Position numbers and translations under genes: made by a program. The notes under the pieces were generated by a model. The model searched no databases and was not told the origin of the DNA. It saw only the letters and a list, made by a program, of their open reading frames with translations. A stretch of DNA of 64,000 nt from Porphyromonas uenonis DSM 23387 = JCM 13868 (GTDB taxonomy: Bacteria > Bacteroidota > Bacteroidia > Bacteroidales > Porphyromonadaceae), in assembly GCF_000482365.1 (NCBI RefSeq), contig NZ_KI535307.1:242556-306555 (forward strand), read 5' to 3'. Shown here piece by piece: positions 56,955 through 64,000 of this stretch. How positions within the stretch are numbered: position 1 is the stretch's first letter; the number at the start of each line of letters is the position of its first letter.

Positions 56955-57079
56955 TTAGCTATTAGCGGTTGGCTATTGGCTGTTAGCCAGGGGCACTAAT
57001 ACTAGTAGTGCCACTAGAGCTACTAGTGCCACTAGAGGAGTCCCCTCTAACCTCTAATTTCTAAACTCTAACCTCTAAT
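56955..57079. repeat. Tripartite minisatellite cassette, reverse orientation
   Basis: 56955-56989: five 7-mers (TTAGCTA, TTAGCGG, TTGGCTA, TTGGCTG, TTAGCCA). 56995-57039: five 9-mers (ACTAATACT, AGTAGTGCC, ACTAGAGCT, ACTAGTGCC, ACTAGAGGA). 57045-57079: five 7-mers (CTCTAAC, CTCTAAT, TTCTAAA, CTCTAAC, CTCTAAT). Read on the minus strand, the order is the same as in the cassette at 40720-40870. Confidence 0.85.
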
Positions 57080-57081
57080 CG

Positions 57082-57275
57082 AATTCCTACCTAGGAATTT
57101 GCCAAATAGCTACCTAGGAATTTGCCCAATTCCTACGTAGGAAAGAAAAAATTCTTCGGAGGAATCAAATGAAACTTCGGAAGAATCAAATCATAAGTCC
57201 GAAGAATTTGACCATTTCCTAGGTAGCAAATCAAAAATATCTACGGAGGAATTTGGGCATTTCCTAGGGGGGGGG
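57082..57275 (+). repeat. Palindromic-array element, copy D, truncated by a G run
   Basis: Nearly identical to copy B through the eighth palindrome (CTACGGAGGAATTT), then the ninth breaks off in TTCCTA followed by nine G (57267-57275). No CAGGG-type terminal repeat remains on either side. It is bracketed by 7-mer arrays in inverted orientation (57045-57079 and 57276-57331). Confidence 0.85.
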
Positions 57276-57331
57276 AGATTAGAGGTTAGAGGTTAGAGGT
57301 TAGAAATTAGAGATTAGAAATTAGAGACGAG
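57276..57331. repeat. 7-mer array right of array copy D
   Basis: Consecutive units AGATTAG, AGGTTAG (three times), AAATTAG, AGATTAG, AAATTAG and a degenerate AGACGAG that leads into the next repeat. Confidence 0.85.
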
Positions 57332-57515
57332 TAGCCCTGTGTACGGACGCACGAGACGAGTAACCCTGTGTACGGACACACGAGACGAGTAACCCTTTGT
57401 AGGGACGCACGATCTGTGCGTCCGTTCCCGTTAAAGCCCTGACACTGTAACCTTTGACACAACGGACGCCCTCCCACTAGACACTCTCGTGCGTCCCTAC
57501 AACCGTTACTCGTTC
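57326..57515. repeat. 29-base tandem triplication joined to a GACGAGTAACGG-type inverted repeat
   Basis: GACGAGTARCCCT-type units start at 57326, 57355 and 57384, exactly 29 bases apart. The third unit continues as an arm like that upstream of tnaA (GTAGGGACGCACGATC). The opposite arm, TGCGTCCCTACAACCGTTAC, lies near 57492-57511. The shared core TGACACTGTAAC is between them. The arms are imperfect, unlike the perfect copy at 17563. Confidence 0.75.
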
Positions 57516-57566
57516 CGTGTATTTCTACCAGTCGCCACACGTCTCGCTCTAACCTCTAAATATGCG

Positions 57567-57603
57567 AGAAGAGCTCCGCAGGATAGTCCTACGGAGCTCT
57601 TCT
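57567..57603 (-). terminator. Hairpin after the large InlB-repeat gene
   Basis: AGAAGAGCTCCGCAGGA and TCCTACGGAGCTCTTCT pair with one mismatch around TAG. A second small hairpin (TCTGACA / TGTCAGA) lies nearer the stop codon. A related pair of hairpins follows the gene at 63527. Confidence 0.7.
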
Positions 57604-57647
57604 ATTATTGTAGTCTGACAAACTTATCGTCTGTCAGATCGTGGTCC

Positions 57648-60323
57648 TTAGTGCTTGACGACGAGGCGCTGTGTAGCTCCCTCGGTGACTACGAGATAGG
57701 TACCCTCGCTCAGTGCGGTGAGGTCTATCTGTAGGCGACCAGCGCGGTCAGCAGCTAGGCGCGTGATCAGCTGTCCATCCAGCGTGTAGAGTGCTACGGC
57801 TGCCTCAGGTGCTAGACCTGTGACAGTAGCGGACTCGCTAGCAGGGTTAGGATAGATGACAAACGCATCTGCAGCGACTGCATCAATGCCCGTGTGGTCG
57901 ACGAAGACAGCGACAACCTCCGTGTCCTTGGTGACGGTGAAGGTCTTATCCTTGAGGATGTCCTCACCATTTGCCGTAAGCTTGGTGAGCTCGCACTTAT
58001 CGTTGGCTCCCTTAGCTACGACCGTCAGCTTCGTTCCCTCGGAAACAGCGTTGAGATCAACCTGCTCCTTGATAGTGATCGTGCCGTGCTCGTTGCTCTT
58101 CAGGGTAACCTTGTAGGTCGTGGGCTGAGCCTTCTTAGTAAAGGTAGCGACAACCTTCGTGTCTCCCTTCATCGCAAAGGACTTGGCAGCGAGGATATCC
58201 TTATCGTTTGCTGTAAGAGCGGTGAGCTCGTAGCCAGCGTCTGGTGTAGCCTCGATGGAGACATTCGCACCCAGAGCGACGTCAGCGTCGTTAGACACTT
58301 CCTTATCGCCCACCCTAGCGACTATCTTACCACCCTCAGCTGCAGCGATCGTCAGCTTAGGCTTTCTGAAGGTTACCTTGACCTCGCTGGTCTCGTCAAA
58401 GGAAGCATCGTAGGAGTTCACCTCTCTACTGTGTACCTCCTCACCATTGACGGTCCACTTATCTACGATGTAACCCTTGTCAGGCATCACGTTGAAGACG
58501 ATGTATGCGCCTCTGTCTACCTCATCACCTGACTTGACAACCACATCATCCTCGCCATCCTTCTGAACCTTTACCGCGGTAAACTTACCGTGCTCACCAG
58601 CGGTGTAGGTAATCGTGATCTTAGAGGCGACTTTCTTGAAGTGAGCTACGACATTCGTATTGTCAATAATCTGGACAAAGGAGAGCTTATTTGGCTCACC
58701 AAACAGATTTTCTTTTTTAGTACCATTGAACGTCCACTTCTCAAACTCATAGCCCTCATTTGCCGTGGCCTCAAAGTCTAGATAAGAGTTCTCGGGAACG
58801 ATTTTACCATTAGTTATGGTCGTGAACACATCATTGACATAGCCAGTCGCCTTGATCGTACCACCCTCAACAGGGTCAGCGGTGAGGTTAATGGTACACT
58901 TCTTTGCTTCTTTCTGGAAGAAGAGCTGCACCTCGGTATCCTCATCTAGGGTCATGGTTAGGGTAGTGCTTTGACCAGCCTTTTTATCCTTCGTACCATT
59001 GACGAGCCACTTATCGACTTCGTAGCCAGTCGCTGGTGTGGCGGTGAAGGTAACGCTCGAACCACGAGCCACCTTTTTGCCACTATCGACAGAGACGGCA
59101 TCGCCACCACCCTTTGGTGTGACAGCGACGGCAATCTGCCCAGCCTCAGCTGGTTCTTCAGCAACACTATACTTCAGCGTCACCTCGTTGGGCTTAGTCG
59201 TGAAGACCACCTTCACATCAAGGGCTTCCTTGAGCTGAATCTCATACTTATTGGGGTTGCTAGGCATATCAATCGCCGCACCATTGACAAGCCACTTCTC
59301 AACCTTGTAGTCTGCGCCAGGATTAGCGTTGAAGGTGACCCAGATACCATCCTCGATCTCATCGCCCGAATTGAAGGGGATATCCTTTTCAGAATCACGA
59401 TCGTAGCGCGTAGCTGTGACCGTACCATATTCGGCAGGCTCAGCGGCAAAGGTCACTGCGTACTTCTTTGGAGCCTTGAAGTGAGCTACGACACTAGTCT
59501 CACCTGTAATATCGAGAGAGAGCTCCATGGGGTCTGTGAAGGATCCAGGAGTGTCTGCACCATTGACGGTCCACTTCTCGAATTCATAGCCTTCGTTTGC
59601 CGTAGCTGTGAATTTCAAGGAGGCATTCTCTGCGACAGATGCACCTGTCTTAACTGGCTTATAGGTTACTGTATTCTCTGCCGTTACTGAGCCTCCCTCG
59701 GCAGGGTCAGCGACAAAGTTCACGACATACTCCTTGGCAGCTGCCGTCGACACGAAGTTTGCCACGATGGTGTTTGGCTTACCCTTCTGAACCTCGTATT
59801 CAATACTTGGAATCCCTTCAGATTCCTTTTCTCCATTGACAGTCCAGTCACGGAACTCAGCACCTTCGTTAGCTGTTGCATAGAAGTGTAGGGTAGTACC
59901 TTCTTCAAGGATTTGGCCAGTGGTTATTGGACGACCACGATTCGCTCCCCTTATGGAACCAGGTCCTTCTGCAGAGAAGGTCACAGCTAGACTTTCCAGC
60001 TTACGGAAGCTAGCCTTGAAGGTGACATCCTTCTCCACTACGTATTCGAACCTTAGTCTTGTATACTCGCTACTAGGTTGGCCATCTATCTCCCAGTGGT
60101 CAAATTCGTAACCATCTCCTTCCACAACGGTTACTGAGATTTTGCTACCTTTAGAGACCTTACCTCCAGTTTGAACGGAGGCATAGTTATCTGTCTGATT
60201 CTTAACTATCACGGAGCCACCCTCGGCAGGGTCGGCTGAAAAGGTGACAGTGCAGTCCTGACCATAGAGCCTTGGTACTGCTAGTGTCAAGAGACATAGT
60301 AAAAGAGGTAATAATCTTTTCAT
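57648..60323 (-). CDS. Large surface protein with divergent InlB B-repeats and T9SS C-terminal domain
   Basis: Encodes 891 residues. After a signal peptide (MKRLLPLLLCLLTLAVPRLYG) come about nine repeats of 70-90 residues of the type VTFSADPAEGGSV ... EGYEFEKWTVNG, matching the divergent InlB B-repeat (beta-grasp-like) family. The last 80 residues (VIYPNPASESATVTGL to QRLVVKH) form a type IX secretion sorting domain. A surface-exposed adhesin or stalk is likely; no ligand can be named. It lies 64 bases after a shorter paralogue, so both may share a transcript. Confidence 0.85.
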   Translation of the reverse strand: MKRLLPLLLCLLTLAVPRLYGQDCTVTFSADPAEGGSVIVKNQTDNYASVQTGGKVSKGSKISVTVVEGDGYEFDHWEIDGQPSSEYTRLRFEYVVEKDVTFKASFRKLESLAVTFSAEGPGSIRGANRGRPITTGQILEEGTTLHFYATANEGAEFRDWTVNGEKESEGIPSIEYEVQKGKPNTIVANFVSTAAAKEYVVNFVADPAEGGSVTAENTVTYKPVKTGASVAENASLKFTATANEGYEFEKWTVNGADTPGSFTDPMELSLDITGETSVVAHFKAPKKYAVTFAAEPAEYGTVTATRYDRDSEKDIPFNSGDEIEDGIWVTFNANPGADYKVEKWLVNGAAIDMPSNPNKYEIQLKEALDVKVVFTTKPNEVTLKYSVAEEPAEAGQIAVAVTPKGGGDAVSVDSGKKVARGSSVTFTATPATGYEVDKWLVNGTKDKKAGQSTTLTMTLDEDTEVQLFFQKEAKKCTINLTADPVEGGTIKATGYVNDVFTTITNGKIVPENSYLDFEATANEGYEFEKWTFNGTKKENLFGEPNKLSFVQIIDNTNVVAHFKKVASKITITYTAGEHGKFTAVKVQKDGEDDVVVKSGDEVDRGAYIVFNVMPDKGYIVDKWTVNGEEVHSREVNSYDASFDETSEVKVTFRKPKLTIAAAEGGKIVARVGDKEVSNDADVALGANVSIEATPDAGYELTALTANDKDILAAKSFAMKGDTKVVATFTKKAQPTTYKVTLKSNEHGTITIKEQVDLNAVSEGTKLTVVAKGANDKCELTKLTANGEDILKDKTFTVTKDTEVVAVFVDHTGIDAVAADAFVIYPNPASESATVTGLAPEAAVALYTLDGQLITRLAADRAGRLQIDLTALSEGTYLVVTEGATQRLVVKH

Positions 60324-60387
60324 GAGATGTATTAGTTTATTTGTTTATAGTGCCTTGCGATATGATATGAAGAGCTGAGCATAAGCA

Positions 60388-61257
60388 TTAGTGCTTGACG
60401 ACGAGTCGCTGTGCAGCTCCCTCGGTGACTACTAGATAGGTACCCTCGTTCATTGCGGTGAGGTCTATCTGTAGGCGACCCGAGCGGTCAGCAGCTAGGC
60501 GGGTGATCAGCTGTCCATCCAGCGTGTAGAGTGCTACGGGTGCCTCAGGTGCTAGACCCGTGACGGTAGCGGACTCGCTAGCGGGGTTAGGATAGATGAC
60601 AAACGCATTCGCAACGACTGCATCAATGCCCGTGTGGTCGACAAACTCAGCAACAACCTCCGTGTCCTTGGTGACGGTGAAGGTCTTATCCTTGAGGATG
60701 TCCTCACCATTTGCCGTAAGCTTGGTGAGCTTGTAACCAGCGTCTGGTGTAGCCTCGATGGTTACCCTAGTACCTTGAGCAACTTTAGTTAAGTCTGTGA
60801 TCTCCGCACCATCAGCTTTAGCAACAATCTTGCCTCCTTCTGAAGGGGTTAGTGTCAATGCGTAGGTCTTCTGAGGCGTAGCATTCAAATCTTCAAAGAC
60901 AGCCTCTACCCTAAGATCCGTCTGAACCACAACCTTACAGTCATTTGGACGCTTCTCATTAAGCTTTACATCCTCGCCATTGACGACCCACTTCTTCAGC
61001 TTATAGCCATCATTAGCTTTGGCTGTAAAGATGGGTACACGGTTTTCAGGAACTGAATCTCCAGATTGAAAATAGATCATCCTGAAGTTATCGTCAAAGT
61101 ACACAGCGTCTATGGTTCCCCCACTAGTAGGAGAGGCGAAGAATGCCACCTTGTGCTTAATAACTACATCATCTTGCTTCAGGCTATTCTGCTGCCCATA
61201 GAGTTGCGTTGCGACAAGCGCTAGTAGGCATAGCCAGAGGGGAAGTAATCTTCTCAT
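60388..61257 (-). CDS. Short InlB-repeat surface protein with T9SS C-terminal domain
   Basis: Encodes 289 residues: signal peptide (MRRLLPLWLCLLALVATQLY), two or three InlB-type repeats (NDGYKLKKWVVNGEDV; DAGYKLTKLTANGEDI), then a T9SS sorting domain almost identical to that of the 891-residue neighbour, ending QRLVVKH. Probably a short paralogue from the same duplication series. Its function is unknown; it is inferred to be exported to the cell surface. Confidence 0.85.
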   Translation of the reverse strand: MRRLLPLWLCLLALVATQLYGQQNSLKQDDVVIKHKVAFFASPTSGGTIDAVYFDDNFRMIYFQSGDSVPENRVPIFTAKANDGYKLKKWVVNGEDVKLNEKRPNDCKVVVQTDLRVEAVFEDLNATPQKTYALTLTPSEGGKIVAKADGAEITDLTKVAQGTRVTIEATPDAGYKLTKLTANGEDILKDKTFTVTKDTEVVAEFVDHTGIDAVVANAFVIYPNPASESATVTGLAPEAPVALYTLDGQLITRLAADRSGRLQIDLTAMNEGTYLVVTEGAAQRLVVKH

Positions 61258-61315
61258 TGTATTGTTGTTAGGTTAGTATATGTGACTCTTCGAGTCAACT
61301 ATCTTAGTTAGGAGT

Positions 61316-61359
61316 GACTCCCTCAGATCAAGATCTGACGGACATCGACTGAGGGAGTC
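61316..61359 (-). terminator. Terminator after the LRR gene
   Basis: GACTCCCTCAG and CTGAGGGAGTC are perfect inverted repeats with a loop of about 22 bases. It lies 65 bases past the LRR stop codon. A small GACTC/GAGTC hairpin is also present near 61283-61297. Confidence 0.7.
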
Positions 61360-61423
61360 CCTCCTTGTGCATTTAGTATAAGACTGCACGAGACAGTCTC
61401 GTAGCAAGAGTGTATCGCAAGTG

Positions 61424-62755
61424 TTAGAGCATTATCTTAGCGACTTCATCTCCTATAGAAAGGAGGTAAGCGCCTGCGGGCAGCTCTGCGACCTGTAGCT
61501 GTAGACTACCCATAAGGTCTGTACGTGCACTCTGTAGGAGCGTGCCACCAGCCGTATATAGAGCGACCTCTGTGTCAGGAGTAGCAAAAGCTATATCAAT
61601 GTAGTCTCTCGTAAGCTGTAGACTATAGCTCTTAGCCTTAGCAACGCGCTCATTGGCTAGTGGATTCTTGCCACCATTCTCATAGTCTTTGTAGTCATAG
61701 ACGTTCCAAGACTTCTTGTCTGCTATCTTTATGTCCTCCTTAGAGATTTGGTTCGCTTCACTATTGTCCGATGAGTTGATCACATATAGATCGCCATAGC
61801 CCCTTCCACTTCTAGAGGGCAAACTCTCAACGAGTTGCTTCATAGCTTGACCATTGATAGCATTCTTGTAGCAGTATATCTCTTTGAGTGCGGGGGATGG
61901 GGTGAGGTCGAGTGCTGTCAGCCCATTCTCCCTACAGTCAAGCTTCTCTAGACGTGACAAGCCTTCGAGAGAGAGTGCCGTAAGTTGATTCTCAGCAACA
62001 TTTAGCTCGGTTATCTCGGTGCAACCTGAGAGGCCCTTTATCTCAGAGAGGTTGTTGCGCTCTAAGCTCACCTCCTTCAGTTTGGTTAGACCTGTCAAGT
62101 CTACAGTTGTAAACTTGTTTCCAGGAAGCCAAGCAGTCTCCAGCTCTGTGCATTCAGAGAGATCAATTGATGGGAGCTCACTACCAGCACAGTTAATGAA
62201 GGTGAGATCTTTGCACCCCTTGACATTGATAGTGTTCATCGTGTTGTGTATGGCAAACAGCTGGACGAGTTTAGGATTTTGAGAGGCATCAATCTCGTAT
62301 ACTCTGCCACCATTTTCGGAACTATCTATCGAATGTATCAACCCGATGATTCGGATCATACCACGCTTGGACGTATACTTCTCGATAGAGGGACGAGCTT
62401 TTGGAGGAGTTATCTCAGAGACGACACCCTCGTCGGTCTCAACCTTTACCTTAGCGCCTTCCTCGAAGACAGAGACCCCCACGTAAACATCTTTGTCCGG
62501 CTTAACTTTGATGATGACACAAGGCTCTGCCTCTTCGCCTCTTTGACCTGAGAGAGCACTTGTGTGGCTTTCATTTGTGGCTTTACTCTGAGGTTTAGCC
62601 ATCAGATAGTCCGTAGTAACCTCTGCGGATGTAATAGCCCGTATCGAAGAGCCTGTGATGTCTCTAGGAGTGAGCATTCTCTCTGCTGCATGGCCCATAG
62701 ATAAACCACAAAGAGCTAAGAGTAGTAAGAGTAACGGTGTAACTGTTTTTCTCAT
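61424..62755 (-). CDS. Leucine-rich-repeat surface protein with T9SS C-terminal domain
   Basis: Encodes 443 residues: signal peptide (MRKTVTPLLLLLLALCGLSM), an N-terminal region, then about six leucine-rich repeats (LTKLKEVSLERNNLSEIKGL; ITELNVAENQLTALSLEGLS), then an 80-residue C-terminal domain ending AGAYLLSIGDEVAKIML, which fits a type IX secretion sorting domain though it differs from the InlB-type neighbours. Likely a surface-exposed binding protein; its ligand is unknown. It has its own promoter 320 bases upstream. Confidence 0.82.
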   Translation of the reverse strand: MRKTVTPLLLLLLALCGLSMGHAAERMLTPRDITGSSIRAITSAEVTTDYLMAKPQSKATNESHTSALSGQRGEEAEPCVIIKVKPDKDVYVGVSVFEEGAKVKVETDEGVVSEITPPKARPSIEKYTSKRGMIRIIGLIHSIDSSENGGRVYEIDASQNPKLVQLFAIHNTMNTINVKGCKDLTFINCAGSELPSIDLSECTELETAWLPGNKFTTVDLTGLTKLKEVSLERNNLSEIKGLSGCTEITELNVAENQLTALSLEGLSRLEKLDCRENGLTALDLTPSPALKEIYCYKNAINGQAMKQLVESLPSRSGRGYGDLYVINSSDNSEANQISKEDIKIADKKSWNVYDYKDYENGGKNPLANERVAKAKSYSLQLTRDYIDIAFATPDTEVALYTAGGTLLQSARTDLMGSLQLQVAELPAGAYLLSIGDEVAKIML

Positions 62756-63079
62756 AGTAGTATATATTAAAAGTGAACGTCTATCTTATTGACGGTTAGT
62801 CGCACACTACAAGTTTCTATCTCTTGAAGCTTCACCACTTCAAAAAATGGTGTCACACGCTCACTTGGCTACAAAGTACCAAGTAAGGGACGCTTTGATA
62901 CAAGAGACTCCTCGATAAGATACGGCTTACCCCATAGTTAAGTCTTATTGTCTTTCTAAATTTGTTCAGTAATCTAGGATAAGCACGCTCCTATACCCTA
63001 GAGTGAGATAGCTACTCAACAAGGAGCAAAAGCCTTCTATCCAAAACTTCCGCTTACGATATCAAACACTATCTAATCG

Positions 63080-63110
63080 CAAATATATAAAAACCATATG
63101 AACAAACAAA
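63080..63110 (-). promoter_or_regulatory. Promoter of the LRR gene
   Basis: The minus strand has TTTG (63110-63107), exactly 19 bases, then TATATTTG (63087-63080), a complete consensus match. The transcript would have an untranslated leader of about 310 bases. Confidence 0.75.
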
Positions 63111-63127
63111 TAATTCTCCCTTCAATA

Positions 63128-63310
63128 CAGGGCTAACACATGATAAAAACGAGCTTGTCTGATTTCCTACCTAGGAAATGGCAAATTCTTCGGACTTATT
63201 TTTTGATTCCTCCGAAGTTTCATTTGATTCCTCCGAAGAATTTTTTATTTCCTAGGTAGGAATTGGATCAATTCCTAGGTAGCTATTTGGCAAATTCCTA
63301 GGTAGGAATT
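63128..63310 (-). repeat. Palindromic-array element, copy E, seven units
   Basis: Palindromes are centred near 63170, 63191, 63212, 63233, 63255, 63278 and 63301. Compared with copy C, two units after the first are missing. The left end CAGGGCTAACACATGAT is a terminal repeat; the right end runs straight into a 7-mer array with no terminal repeat. Confidence 0.85.
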
Positions 63311-63441
63311 CGATTAGAGGTTAGAGATTAGAAATTAGAGGTTAGAGATCGGAGTGATTGGAGCCATCGGAGACATCTGAATGATCGTACTTCTAACGTC
63401 TAATCTCTAACCTCTAATCTCTAACGTCTAATCTCTAAACA
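63311..63441. repeat. Minisatellite block: 7-mers, 9-mers, inverted 7-mers
   Basis: 63311-63345: five 7-mers (CGATTAG, AGGTTAG, AGATTAG, AAATTAG, AGGTTAG). 63348-63383: four 9-mers (ATCGGAGTG, ATTGGAGCC, ATCGGAGAC, ATCTGAATG). 63393-63441: seven 7-mers of the opposite orientation (CTAACGT, CTAATCT, CTAACCT, CTAATCT, CTAACGT, CTAATCT, CTAAACA). Confidence 0.88.
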
Positions 63442-63446
63442 CACAT

Positions 63447-63482
63447 AGAGAGCTCCGCAGGACTAGTCCTACGGAGCTCTCT
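63447..63482 (-). terminator. Hairpin after the partial InlB-repeat gene
   Basis: AGAGAGCTCCGCAGGAC and its partner TCCTACGGAGCTCTCT pair around the palindrome ACTAGT. Closely similar to the hairpin at 57567-57603, showing that the 3' flank was duplicated with the gene. Confidence 0.7.
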
Positions 63483-63526
63483 CTTATTATAGTCTGACAA
63501 ACTTATCGTCTGTCAGATCGTGCGCA

Positions 63527-64000
63527 TTAGTGCTTGACGACGAGGCGCTGTGCAGCTCCCTCGGTGACTACGAGATAGGTACCCTCGCTCAGTGCAGTGA
63601 GGTCTATCTGTAGGCGACCTGAGCGGTCAGCTACTAGGCGCGTGATCAGCTGTCCATCCAGCGTGTAGAGTGCTACGGCTGCCTCAGGTGCTAGACCTGT
63701 GACGGTAGCGGACTCGCTAGCGGGGTTAGGATAGATGACAAACGCATCCGCAGCAACTGCATCAATGCCCGTGTGGTCGACGAAGACAGCAACAACCTCC
63801 GTGTCCTTGGTGACGGTGAAGGTCTTATCCTTGAGGATGTCCTCACCATTGGCCGTAAGCTTGGTGAGCTCGCACTTATCGTTGGCACCCTTAGCTACGA
63901 CAGTTAGCTTCGTTCCCTCGGAAACAGCGTTGAGATCAACCTGCTCCTTGATAGTGATCGTGCCGTGCTCGTTGCTCTTCAGGGTAACCTTGTAGGTCGT
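63527..64000 (-). CDS. InlB-repeat surface protein, C-terminal 157 residues (start beyond window)
   Basis: The minus strand is open from the window edge to a TAA at 63527-63529. The product ends with the T9SS sorting domain (VIYPNPASESATVTGL to QRLVVKH), preceded by part of an InlB-type repeat (TTYKVTLKSNEHGTITIKEQ). It is almost identical to the end of the 891-residue protein, with only a few changes. A fourth surface protein of the locus. The N-terminal part is not visible. Confidence 0.88.
   Translation of the reverse strand, partial: TTYKVTLKSNEHGTITIKEQVDLNAVSEGTKLTVVAKGANDKCELTKLTANGEDILKDKTFTVTKDTEVVAVFVDHTGIDAVAADAFVIYPNPASESATVTGLAPEAAVALYTLDGQLITRLVADRSGRLQIDLTALSEGTYLVVTEGAAQRLVVKH

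Larger units (their letters stand above)
62756..63526. other. Leader of the LRR gene and repeat block
   Basis: 771 bases without a gene: a long leader (62756 to about 63070), the LRR promoter, array copy E, a minisatellite block (63311-63441) and the terminator of the next gene. Confidence 0.75.

Noticed and set aside
58971..59690. 239-codon plus-strand frame opposite the large InlB-repeat gene
   Set aside because: A shadow of the repetitive codons on the other strand; no signal, domain or promoter.

Overview
The window looks like chromosome from a member of the Bacteroidota, most probably a Porphyromonas species close to P. asaccharolytica or P. uenonis. Supporting signs are the -7 boxes of the form TAnnTTTG before many genes, weak Shine-Dalgarno use, type IX secretion C-terminal domains on surface proteins, a DPP5-type dipeptidyl-peptidase, a fused gamma-alpha 2-oxoacid:ferredoxin oxidoreductase and a tryptophanase. 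Genus and species are inferences from protein resemblance, not from a search.

Layout. 1-15.8 kb (minus strand): an almost unbroken str + S10 + spc ribosomal cluster, rpsL-rpsG-fusA-rpsJ through rplO-secY-map-infA-rpmJ, without tuf, and with two unusual gaps (rpsN/rpsH and rpsG/rpsL). 16-24 kb: enolase (minus), tryptophanase (plus), recR-ligA-MATE (plus) and HU (minus). 24.5-32 kb (plus): purH followed by the elongasome genes mreB-mreC-mreD-mrdA-rodA. 32.5-45.3 kb (minus): DPP5 + HAD phosphatase, PAP2 phosphatase-DUF2752-YitT-leuS, korA-korB, and a short GT5 glycogen-synthase-like protein. 45.5-56.8 kb (minus): a closely packed run, YbiT-like ABC-F, ruvX, def, a TPR protein, a second ABC-F, an ABC exporter, and a patatin/beta-barrel protein whose gene is split from its signal peptide by a small mobile element. 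57.6-64 kb (minus): four T9SS-type surface proteins, three with InlB-like repeats and one with leucine-rich repeats; the last runs off the window.

The most unusual content is between the genes. (1) Five copies of an element built from 7-9 imperfect palindromes of about 18 bp, spaced 20-23 bp centre to centre; one copy has clear terminal inverted repeats. (2) Short-period minisatellite cassettes in which a 7-mer array (RGRTTAG type) is followed by a 9-mer array (ATCGGAGCT type) and in two cases by a second 7-mer array (GGCTGTT type). They lie next to the promoters of rpsL, leuS and the ybiT-like gene, and a GGCTGTT-type array also sits inside the coding region of an ABC-F protein, where unit changes would shift the frame. 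(3) An element with a perfect 42-bp inverted repeat upstream of tnaA, with relatives elsewhere. (4) GACTGTTGCA-ended miniature elements, one of which interrupts the patatin gene. These repeats often abut one another, so the intergenic regions look like mosaics of repeat modules.

No rRNA, tRNA, CRISPR array, complete insertion sequence or prophage was seen.
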